From: JAWPMT01 sp965227935
GTDB lineage: Bacteria > Bacteroidota > Bacteroidia > Cytophagales > Cyclobacteriaceae
Direction of reading: 5' to 3'
Assembly: GCA_965227935.1 (NCBI GenBank)
Contig: CBDDGS010000019.1
Coordinates: 2,356,001-2,420,000, forward strand
DNA: 64,000 nt
A program made the position numbers and the translations under genes. Positions 44,575-52,258 of this stretch are shown piece by piece. Under the pieces are notes generated by a model. It did not search any database and was not told the origin of the DNA. It worked only from the letters and a program-made list of their open reading frames with translations. Within the stretch, counting starts at the first letter, position 1; every line of letters starts with the position of its first letter.

Positions 44575-46023
44575 TTATTTCCGATAATCCAACGCAGGCT
44601 TGCGGTCTCCCAGTAGCGCTTCGTAGCGGAAATTCTCTCCACGCCGCTCCTCAAATTCCTGTCGGGCCTTAGTGATCAGCTGGGGGTCTTCGAAGAGATC
44701 AATGGCAGTAAGTGCCAGAGTTTTGGCAGCCACCATCATGCCTTTGTAACCGATGGAAGTCCCACCTGCCGCTACCGCCTGCCAGCTGTGAGCAGGGGTG
44801 CCGGGCACCCAGGTGGCCGACCGCATCGCCGCCATCGGCACAGTCCAGCTGACATCCCCCGTATCGGCCGAGGCCTTGCCATGGGTGAACTTCATGGGCT
44901 GTACAATGTTGGCGCTTTCCAGTGGCTTGGTGTTGCTTAATGTCTTGCTGATCTCCGTGGCAAATGCCAACTCCTCGGACGTGTAGTCCACCCCACCAAC
45001 CAGTGACAGATTCTCATGCAGGACGGTGGCAATGGCTTCATTGGGCAACCTCGGATAGGTACCGCCGATAATTTCATAGGTCATGGAAGTTTCCGTTCCC
45101 ATCGCTGCCCCTTCCGCAGCCTGGATCACGCGGTTCCAGACCGACTTGACCTCTTCGATGTCCTCATGACGCACCAGGTAATATACTTCGGCACTAGCCG
45201 GAACAATGTTGGGAGCATCCCCGCCCTTTGTAATGACGTAGTGGATGCGAGTGGGCTCCGTGGTATGTTCTCTTAGCATGTTGACCATGTAGTTCATTGC
45301 TTCCACACCATCGAGGGCGGACCTCCCCCTCTCGGGAGCGGCGGCAGCATGTGAAGCAATACCTGAGAAGCGAAACTTCCCTGATATCGTGGCCAGATTA
45401 GTACTGGGATTCGCAGAATTAGCATCTCCAGCATGCCAACTAATCACGGCATCAACATCATCGAAAAGGCCGGCCCTCACCATGTAGACTTTCCCCGAGC
45501 CGCCTTCCTCAGCCGGCGTGCCGTAGTACCTAATGGTCCCGGAATTTCCACTGGAAGCAAGCCAGTTTTTTGCGGCAACAGCTGCCGCCAGAGATCCCGT
45601 GCCAAACAGATGATGGCCGCATGCGTGTCCTGGACCACCGGGCACCCGCGCTTCTTTGCGGGCGACGGCGGACTGAGACATCGCTGGAAGTGCATCGTAT
45701 TCGCCAAGGATGCCAATTACCGGGCTTCCGGAGCCGTAGGTAGCCGTAAATGCAGTGGGCATACCTGCCAACCCCTTCTCAACTGTGAAGCCCTCATTGG
45801 CCAGCGACTCCTGAAGGAGAGCAGCGCTATTTTCCTCCAGGTAGCCCAGTTCAGGGTTTTCCCACAGCTCCTTCGCGATTTTCTCATAGGTGGCATAGCC
45901 CTGTTCGATTTGGTCGATGATTGCCGACTTATCGGCTGTCTGGGAAAAGCCATTAACAGTGTAGAGCATCAGCAGGGAGGCCCATGCGATTTTGGAGGCG
46001 GATCTTAGCAACATGAATTTCAT
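44575..46023 (-). CDS. exported M20-family amidohydrolase (AbgB-like)
   Basis: A 482-residue zinc peptidase with a signal peptide (IAWASLLMLYTVNGFSQ). The M20D motifs are GILGEYDALP, GGPGHACGHHLFGTG (metal ligands), YGTPAEEGGSGK and FSGIASHAAAAPERGRSALD (lid domain start). AbgB-like members cleave p-aminobenzoyl-glutamate; others cleave acyl-amino acids. The protein is presumably periplasmic. It is 67 bp downstream of the YkvI-like transporter gene on the same strand, suggesting it makes a substrate that the transporter takes up, or the reverse. Confidence 0.92.
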   Translation of the reverse strand: MKFMLLRSASKIAWASLLMLYTVNGFSQTADKSAIIDQIEQGYATYEKIAKELWENPELGYLEENSAALLQESLANEGFTVEKGLAGMPTAFTATYGSGSPVIGILGEYDALPAMSQSAVARKEARVPGGPGHACGHHLFGTGSLAAAVAAKNWLASSGNSGTIRYYGTPAEEGGSGKVYMVRAGLFDDVDAVISWHAGDANSANPSTNLATISGKFRFSGIASHAAAAPERGRSALDGVEAMNYMVNMLREHTTEPTRIHYVITKGGDAPNIVPASAEVYYLVRHEDIEEVKSVWNRVIQAAEGAAMGTETSMTYEIIGGTYPRLPNEAIATVLHENLSLVGGVDYTSEELAFATEISKTLSNTKPLESANIVQPMKFTHGKASADTGDVSWTVPMAAMRSATWVPGTPAHSWQAVAAGGTSIGYKGMMVAAKTLALTAIDLFEDPQLITKARQEFEERRGENFRYEALLGDRKPALDYRK

Positions 46024-46090
46024 TAGCTTGGGTACGTCAGGTTAAGAGGAGAAAATAGGGAAATTGAACCGATTTTTAGCGGGTTCCAGG

Positions 46091-47185
46091 TCAGTCTTTC
46101 TTCAACCAATAATGAACTCCCCCTATCAGCACCGGTAGAGCATACACAGCGATCATACCGTAGGCCAGATATCGGTAACCGGTGGCAATCAGATCGATGA
46201 TACCAAATTGTGCCAGAAATATGGCGATCGTGACAATACCTGTGGTAATCACGCCCTTTTCCACGGAGGTCAACGCCCTGTTTTTGATGTTGATAACATC
46301 TGCCTCGACCCGATGAATAAACGCATGGATCATTCCTGTGGCCGTCTCCACCAGGGTCCAGCCGATGACTAGTCCAAAAAAAACAACGACCAAGTGTCCG
46401 TAGGGCTGAAGCATGAGCAGCCAGGGGACTGAAGCACCCATGACGGCCTCTTGTCCCGCGTATCCCATGAGGCAGAAAAAGGTCAGCAACCACGGGAAGA
46501 ACATCAACCCCCCAGCGACAAGACCTGCTATGATAGCATCTTTCCTACTACGGTGGTTTTCAATGAGGAAGAAGCTGGCTGGAAATACCGCCAGGTTATA
46601 GCCCACATATAGGATACCGGTCCATAGCAGAAAAATCCCACTTTCCGATGTAGTCGCAGACTGGGAAAAAGTACTAACGACTTCCTGCGATCTGTTCGTC
46701 AAAACGAGTACAGCAAAGGCCGTATAGGCCCCGATCAACAGAATTGTTCCGATGGTCTTGAACCGCGTGATGAACCGGTCGCCAAGGTAATTGAGGGCCG
46801 ACACCAGCAGCGTCATCAGGACCACTCCGATCCAATAGTTGACACCCAATGTCTGATTGAGGATCTCTCCCGTCGCTGAGGCCATCACCGCTATGATGAG
46901 CAATGCGCCAACCAAGTAGAAGACATCATAGAGTATCCAGCCACGACCGATGAGCCTCCGCATAAGGGCCTTGTAGTTGTATGCCCGAAACTTGCGTACG
47001 AGGTTGAAAGAAAGGATGGCAACAAGTGTAAACCCGAGCCAGATACCCAGCCCCGAAATCCATCCCACCTTGCCAAATTTGGCACCGTACTCAACGATCT
47101 CACGGCCTGTAGCGAATCCTCCGCCAATCAAGACCGATTGAAGAAAGATGCCTGGAAGAATGTAGCGGGAAAATCTTTGTCCCAA
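46091..47185 (-). CDS. YkvI family membrane transporter
   Basis: A 364-residue protein with about ten membrane helices. The start ILPGIFLQSVLIGGGFATGR with EIVEYGAKFGKVGW is the YkvI-family opening, in which the first helix carries the IGGGFATG break typical of APC/LeuT-fold transporters. Likely a Na+- or H+-coupled amino-acid-type transporter; substrate unknown. It is followed at 67 bp by the M20 hydrolase gene. Confidence 0.87.
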   Translation of the reverse strand: MGQRFSRYILPGIFLQSVLIGGGFATGREIVEYGAKFGKVGWISGLGIWLGFTLVAILSFNLVRKFRAYNYKALMRRLIGRGWILYDVFYLVGALLIIAVMASATGEILNQTLGVNYWIGVVLMTLLVSALNYLGDRFITRFKTIGTILLIGAYTAFAVLVLTNRSQEVVSTFSQSATTSESGIFLLWTGILYVGYNLAVFPASFFLIENHRSRKDAIIAGLVAGGLMFFPWLLTFFCLMGYAGQEAVMGASVPWLLMLQPYGHLVVVFFGLVIGWTLVETATGMIHAFIHRVEADVINIKNRALTSVEKGVITTGIVTIAIFLAQFGIIDLIATGYRYLAYGMIAVYALPVLIGGVHYWLKKD

Positions 47186-47290
47186 TTTTCAGACTGACTT
47201 GCGAACTCGTAAAATAGCAGATTTCATACAAAGCTTACTACCCCCCAAATGGGTCAGTCGGGGAGAAACCTGAAGTCATAGAGGTACTGC

Positions 47291-48028
47291 TTACCACAAT
47301 TCGATTTCCATCCCATCGTGTAGCTTCTCGAAATCCGCTTTGGACGCCAACATGGCTGGTCCCATGTGACTGATAAGCAGACGTCGCGTCTTCAGGAGGG
47401 GTGCTTTCTCTCTGAGCGTGAGGTAGTCCAGGTGCCCAGGCCCCGGTTCTTTGCAGAAGTTGCACTCACAAATCATGACCTCCGAATCCCTGGCAATCTC
47501 GATGAGGTTATCATCCCATTCTGTGTCGCCGGAAAAGGCCAATACGTGCTCCCTCCACCTCAAGCGGACGCCATGAGGATTGGATGGTGGAGAGTGTGTG
47601 ACTGGTAGCGCCTGCACCGAAAAGTCACTGAGAGTTGTCCATTGCTCGCCAAACTCTACAAAACGGACACCCAGGTCATCAATCACCTCAGTAGTACCAG
47701 GGTATAGCGCCTCCTGCAGTTGATAGGCCTTGTCTCGAATTCCCGGAGGGCCGACGACGGTGAGTGAGTCGCGCTTATCCAACTCATAGCGGAGTGACAG
47801 GAACAGGAATGGCAGGCCTCCATAGTGATCTCCGTGAAAATGCGTCACCACCACCGTGTGAATGTCTGCGGGATTGATCTCCAATTGTTTCAAGCGAATG
47901 AGTGTACTCGCCCCACAATCCAGAAGGGCAAGACCATTGCCGACATCGATCAGGAAAGATGTGCAGAATCGACCTCCGGAAGCAAAGGCGTCTCCACAAC
48001 CCAACACTGTTAGTTTACTCTTCTTCAT
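47291..48028 (-). CDS. metallo-beta-lactamase-fold hydrolase, RNase Z-like
   Basis: A 245-residue hydrolase. It opens LTVLGCGDAFASGGRFCTSF, has the metal site VVVTHFHGDHYGGLP (HxHxDH) and LAFSGDTEWDDNL, and ends RRLLISHMG. The AxxGRxxxSF-like opening and SGDT are shared by RNase Z and PhnP-like proteins; the missing exosite arm argues against a canonical tRNase Z. ATG 48028 is chosen because the upstream frame lies inside the amidase gene; the two genes overlap by 14 bp. Confidence 0.88.
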   Translation of the reverse strand: MKKSKLTVLGCGDAFASGGRFCTSFLIDVGNGLALLDCGASTLIRLKQLEINPADIHTVVVTHFHGDHYGGLPFLFLSLRYELDKRDSLTVVGPPGIRDKAYQLQEALYPGTTEVIDDLGVRFVEFGEQWTTLSDFSVQALPVTHSPPSNPHGVRLRWREHVLAFSGDTEWDDNLIEIARDSEVMICECNFCKEPGPGHLDYLTLREKAPLLKTRRLLISHMGPAMLASKADFEKLHDGMEIELW

Positions 48029-48584
48029 CTCCTTCTGGGGTTGTCGCGACGGGCGGATTGACCAGGAAGTCATCTACCAGCGTATGGAACCTTGACCAGT
48101 CAAAAGCGGGACCGGGATCGACCTTCGGGTCTCTTCTGACTGCGGGGCCCGAGACATCGGAATGCCCCACAATGTACTGGCGATCAATGGAAAACTCACG
48201 AACCCACTCCGCGCAGAGCGCTGCGACCGCCTCGTATTGTGCCTCTTTGTACGTATTACTCTGACCTATCGCCTTCTTGAATGTAGCCATGTTGTGATGA
48301 CCTTCTACCAGTAGCTCGACGCCTAAGAAAAAGTCATTCAAGTCATCCATGGTATCGAGTGCACTCTTACCCGCATGGAACGCTATACGGTTGGGCTCGG
48401 AAGCCAGCAAAACCTTGCCATCTACCGCTATGAAAGCATGCACACTGAGGCCGACGGATTTGAGGAAGTCAGGCGCATACTGGTGATTGACAAACTCCCC
48501 CATGGCGTGGATAATGATCCCCTTCGGAGGGCCGGCCATGGGTTTCCCTCGCCAAGGACCTTCCAGCTGTCGTGTGATCAACAT
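48015..48584 (-). CDS. N-acetylmuramoyl-L-alanine amidase (Amidase_2) family
   Basis: A 189-residue amidase of the AmpD/PGRP superfamily. The zinc ligands are in KGIIIHAMGEF (first His), IAFHAGKSA and the last in VGHSDVSGPAVRRDPKVDPG, with the FDW ending (PGPAFDWSRFH). It has no signal peptide, so it is likely cytoplasmic like AmpD (muropeptide recycling); this is inference. It is the middle of the operon: 4 bases after the ArsC-like gene and overlapping the hydrolase. Confidence 0.88.
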   Translation of the reverse strand: MLITRQLEGPWRGKPMAGPPKGIIIHAMGEFVNHQYAPDFLKSVGLSVHAFIAVDGKVLLASEPNRIAFHAGKSALDTMDDLNDFFLGVELLVEGHHNMATFKKAIGQSNTYKEAQYEAVAALCAEWVREFSIDRQYIVGHSDVSGPAVRRDPKVDPGPAFDWSRFHTLVDDFLVNPPVATTPEGDEEE

Positions 48585-48588
48585 ACGC

Positions 48589-48954
48589 TTAGGCTGACTC
48601 AGCCGCTAGTTTCGATTGCAGGTCCTCCACTGTCTTTTTGGCATTGCCTATGAAGACCTCGTCCCCGACAACGAATACCGGCCGCTTCAAAAAAGTATAC
48701 TCATCCAGGATCAGTTGGCGAAAATCATCCTCCCCTAGAACCTTGTCCGCGAGTCCCAATGCCCGGTACTTCATCGACCTTCTCGTGAAGAGACTCTCAT
48801 ACGAACCGGCACGCGCTTTCATTTCTTCCAATTGACTTGCCGTGATGGCCTCGTGCTTGATGTCTTGCTGCTCAAAATCATCCAGGGCCTCTCCCAGGCT
48901 GGACATGATCTTCTTGCATGTATTGCAGGTGCTTAAGTAGTAGACTTTTTTCAT
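48589..48954 (-). CDS. ArsC/Spx family protein (arsenate-reductase-like)
   Basis: A 121-residue thioredoxin-fold protein. The N-terminal CNTCKK (Cys10 and Cys13) gives a CxxC, with FTRRSMKYRALGL and LKRPVFVVGDEVFIGN matching the ArsC/YffB segment. In ArsC the single catalytic cysteine plus three arginines are needed; here only part is visible, so arsenate reduction is not certain and a disulfide regulator (Spx-like) role is possible. First gene of the operon with amidase and MBL-fold genes. Confidence 0.9.
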   Translation of the reverse strand: MKKVYYLSTCNTCKKIMSSLGEALDDFEQQDIKHEAITASQLEEMKARAGSYESLFTRRSMKYRALGLADKVLGEDDFRQLILDEYTFLKRPVFVVGDEVFIGNAKKTVEDLQSKLAAESA

Positions 48955-49032
48955 GGTTGCGTAAAGTTAGTACGGCTTAGTTACAGCCTTCGGTATCTGA
49001 TCAATTCCTTTAGTGATCCTCGTCAATTTGCA

Positions 49033-49100
49033 AGTTCTTCGCATTTGTAGAACATATTCCCTCCAAGCTCCGTATATTAGTTCTACAAATGTGAAGAACT
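49033..49100. promoter_or_regulatory. large inverted repeat, probable PadR operator
   Basis: The 21 bases at 49033-49053 and the reverse complement of 49080-49100 differ at a single position. Each arm is itself an imperfect palindrome: TTCTnCA...TGnAGAA. It lies 31-98 bases ahead of the padR ATG. PadR-family repressors commonly bind such palindromes in their own promoters, so autoregulation is likely; it has not been shown. Confidence 0.7.
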
Positions 49101-49130
49101 CTGAATTCAGACACTTGACTACAAAAGAGA

Positions 49131-49490
49131 ATGAAAGGATCTTACCTTGGAGAATTTGAAGAGATCGTCTTGCTGCTGGTAGCCCTACTTGGCGACGATG
49201 CCTACGGCCTGGCTATTCGTGAAGCGATCACTGAGCAAACCGGACGAACCGCAGCTATTGGCGCGGTACACAGCGCGCTCAACCGACTGGAGAAGAAGGG
49301 GTTCGTAGACTCCCAAATGGGTGACGCAACTGGCGACAGGGGCGGTCGCCGAAAGCGCATTTTTTCAGTAACCGCATCAGGGAAGTCAGCACTCGAGCAC
49401 AGTCGCAACATTCGTAACTCACTCTGGAACCGAATCCCTGAACTGCACTGGAGAGGACTGAAATTGCAGGGACTGGTATGGAGCTGCTGA
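49131..49490 (+). CDS. PadR family transcriptional regulator
   Basis: A 119-residue winged-helix repressor: GEFEEIVLLLVALLGDDAYGLAIRE, AAIGAVHSALNRLEKKGFVD and RKRIFSVTASGKSALE are the PadR blocks, with the KKGFVDSQMGD wing. In Bacteroidota the pair PadR plus a large ABC permease is recurrent; the ligand is unknown. It is preceded by the inverted repeat at 49033-49100 and overlaps the permease gene by 13 bp. Confidence 0.94.
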   Translation: MKGSYLGEFEEIVLLLVALLGDDAYGLAIREAITEQTGRTAAIGAVHSALNRLEKKGFVDSQMGDATGDRGGRRKRIFSVTASGKSALEHSRNIRNSLWNRIPELHWRGLKLQGLVWSC

Positions 49491-52120
49491 AGCATCCGCC
49501 GAAAGGTGCAGATCGCTTATTGGAATGGCTGTGCCGGGAAGAACTCCAGGAAGAGATTCAGGGAGATCTACACCAGTACTATGCGCAGCTCCTCCGGGCA
49601 CAGGACCCATGGGTGGGATTCAAATACTGGTACCACACCCTTCAGTTTCTAAGACCTTTCGCATTAAAACCTATTGTCAAAAACTCAAATAGAATATCCA
49701 TGATTCGACTCAACGTCAAAGTGGCGTACCGGAGCTTGATGAACAACAAGTTCTACGCTTTCATTAACATCCTGGGCCTTGCCCTTGGATTGGCAGTATG
49801 TATGCTGATTGGTACATACATCAAACACGAACTGAGCTACGACCGACACTGGAAGAATAGCGAGCGCATCTTTCGGGCTGTCGGGGAGATCAAGTTCAAC
49901 GACAACCACCTGAAGATGGCCGCCACACCCGGCCCCATGGCCTTCTCCTTTCGCGAAGATTTCCCGAGGATCGTCAAGGCGGCCAGATTCCGAAACGTCG
50001 GCAGCAGACTGGTGCAGGTGAATGACCGATTCTATCAAGAAACACATGTGGCGTATGCCGACCCCGACGTCTTGGAGATCTTCGATTTTGACGTGCTGTA
50101 TGGCACATTGGATGGAGCACTAACAGACCCAGATGCGGCCATGATTTCTGCCTCATCAGCCAAGCGGCTTTTTGGCAACACGGATCCCATCGGGAAGCGA
50201 TTCGATATGGGAGGTACACCGTACGCGGTAAAGGCTGTTTACGCTGACATTCCCGAAAACACCCATTTCGACTTCAGCATGATGCTCTCTATGGAGAGCT
50301 TAAATGATCCAGGCGCTAATATCTGGCTATCAAACAATTATCGGACCTACTTCCTGCTTGATACCCCTGAGAACTATGAAGAAGTCACGGAGAGCTTCAG
50401 CAGCGTCTACGAAACCTACTTCGGCCCACAGATCCAGGCAATTGCCGGTGCCAGCTGGGACCAGTTTCTGGAATCGGACAATATGATCGATTACCGTTTG
50501 CAGCCCATCACCGACATCCACCTGCATTCGGATCTTCAGTATGAGATCAGGCCCAATGGCAACTTCCAATACATTGTCATCTTTGGTGCAGCCGGGCTTT
50601 TCGTTTTGATCATAGCCGCTATCAACTTTATGAATTTGTCGACGGCGAGATCCTCGACCCGTGCAAAAGAAGTAGGCATCAAAAAAGTAGTTGGTAGTCC
50701 AAAGGCGCAGTTGATCAACCAGTTTCTCACTGAGTCCCTACTCAACGGAATGATTGCCCTCCTCTTGGCCATCGGGCTTTTACATCTGGGACTACCGACA
50801 CTCAATCAATTGACGGACAAGAATATCACCAATCCACTGTTTGGTGAGCTCAACCTCTTCCCTACCGTGCTCATATCTACGATCGTCGTGGGATTGCTGG
50901 CGGGTGTGTACCCGGCCTTCTTCCTGGCAGGTTTTTCGCCCTTGAAAGTGCTGAAGGGAGAATTGAGTCGGGGAATCAAAGGAGGGGCTCTGCGCAACGT
51001 ATTGGTGACGATCCAATTCATTGCATCAGTCGTGCTCATCTTTGGTACGATCGTGATCAATCGCCAGTTGGCTTACACCCAGAACAAAAACCTCGGATTC
51101 AACCAGGACCAGGTACTGATCGTCGAAGATGCCTATCTCCTCTCTGAGAAGGCCGAATCTTTCAGAAATGAGCTGCTGTCACACCCTGCGGTGCTAAGCG
51201 CCACGCTGGCCAGTTCGCTGCCTTCAAACGATAGTCGATCAGATTCACCGATGATGCCAAAAGGTAGTACCGACATGGAAGGTGCCGTGAGCATGCAACT
51301 ATGGGGTATAGATGAATACTACATCAATACACTGCAGATGGAACTGGTTGACGGCCGCAACTTTGACCCTCTCCTGGCTTCCGACTCGGCCGGCGTCATT
51401 CTCAATGAAGAAGCCGTGGCACGCTTTGGTTTTGAGAATCCGGTTGGTGAAGGCATCAAAGCCACTCACCAGTTTCCAATTTTTGGCATGCTGGATTTCA
51501 AGGTGATTGGCGTGGTGAAGAACTTCCACTTCGACAACTTCAAAAGAACTATCGAACCCGTGGCGTTCTTCTACACCAAGCCCAAGTCTCGTGTGGCGCT
51601 GAGGTTCGATCCAGGTCGCACGGAAGAAGTGCTGGCATTCGCCGAAGGCAAGTGGTCGGAGTTCAATAGCACATCGCCGTTCCATTTCCAGTTCATGGAC
51701 CAGCAGTTTGCTGCGAGATTCACATCAGAGCGTAAGCTTAGCAAGTTGTCAACGGTCTTTGCGGCCCTGGCGATATTCATTGCCTGCCTGGGATTGTTTG
51801 GACTAGCGGCCTATAGCGGCGACCAGCGCAAAAAGGAAATTGGTGTTCGTAAGGTTCTCGGGGCTTCCGTCGAGCACCTGATCGGAAAACAAATCTCGAG
51901 TTACATGAAGTGGCTGGTCATCGCACTGATCATCGCCTTGCCTACCGGCTATTGGCTAATGTCGGGATGGTTGGCGGACTTCGAGTATGCTACAACGATT
52001 CCATGGTTCGTGTACCTCGCTCCTGCACTCCTGATACTGGTCTTTGCTGGACTCACGGTAGGGTCTGTCAGCTACAAAATCGCAAGGCAGAATCCAGTCA
52101 ATAATCTTCATAGTGAATAG
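49478..52120 (+). CDS. FtsX/MacB-like ABC permease with N-terminal prefix domain
   Basis: An 880-residue permease. Residues 1-70 (LLEWLCREELQEEIQGDLHQ, YYAQLL) form the soluble prefix found in Bacteroidota permeases that sit next to PadR regulators; the conventional permease begins at IRLNVKVAYRSLMNNKFYAF. The first FtsX block contains STRAKEVGIKKVVGSP (about 405), the second QRKKEIGVRKVLGAS (about 795); two large periplasmic MacB_PCD segments lie between the membrane helices. There is no ATPase in this operon. A terminator follows. Role: likely export or signalling controlled by PadR. Confidence 0.93.
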   Translation: MELLKHPPKGADRLLEWLCREELQEEIQGDLHQYYAQLLRAQDPWVGFKYWYHTLQFLRPFALKPIVKNSNRISMIRLNVKVAYRSLMNNKFYAFINILGLALGLAVCMLIGTYIKHELSYDRHWKNSERIFRAVGEIKFNDNHLKMAATPGPMAFSFREDFPRIVKAARFRNVGSRLVQVNDRFYQETHVAYADPDVLEIFDFDVLYGTLDGALTDPDAAMISASSAKRLFGNTDPIGKRFDMGGTPYAVKAVYADIPENTHFDFSMMLSMESLNDPGANIWLSNNYRTYFLLDTPENYEEVTESFSSVYETYFGPQIQAIAGASWDQFLESDNMIDYRLQPITDIHLHSDLQYEIRPNGNFQYIVIFGAAGLFVLIIAAINFMNLSTARSSTRAKEVGIKKVVGSPKAQLINQFLTESLLNGMIALLLAIGLLHLGLPTLNQLTDKNITNPLFGELNLFPTVLISTIVVGLLAGVYPAFFLAGFSPLKVLKGELSRGIKGGALRNVLVTIQFIASVVLIFGTIVINRQLAYTQNKNLGFNQDQVLIVEDAYLLSEKAESFRNELLSHPAVLSATLASSLPSNDSRSDSPMMPKGSTDMEGAVSMQLWGIDEYYINTLQMELVDGRNFDPLLASDSAGVILNEEAVARFGFENPVGEGIKATHQFPIFGMLDFKVIGVVKNFHFDNFKRTIEPVAFFYTKPKSRVALRFDPGRTEEVLAFAEGKWSEFNSTSPFHFQFMDQQFAARFTSERKLSKLSTVFAALAIFIACLGLFGLAAYSGDQRKKEIGVRKVLGASVEHLIGKQISSYMKWLVIALIIALPTGYWLMSGWLADFEYATTIPWFVYLAPALLILVFAGLTVGSVSYKIARQNPVNNLHSE

Positions 52121-52144
52121 ACGTTTTTTTTGACCAAAAAGCGG

Positions 52145-52178
52145 AAAAGGGAGTCCAGTATTGTGACTCCCTTTTTTT
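52145..52178 (+). terminator. intrinsic terminator of padR-permease operon
   Basis: AAAGGGAGTC (52146-52155) pairs with GACTCCCTTT (52165-52174), followed by further T. It sits 25 bases after the stop. Confidence 0.85.
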
Positions 52179-52258
52179 GTGTCACAAATGACGGGAATTA
52201 TAGGAATCATCAACGGTTTCTGGTAGCTTACACGTAACGTAACCTGATTATACTACTT

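Noticed and set aside
46023..46493. Frame opposite or beside the YkvI gene
   Set aside because: Overlaps the YkvI frame fully and lacks membrane pattern or motif.
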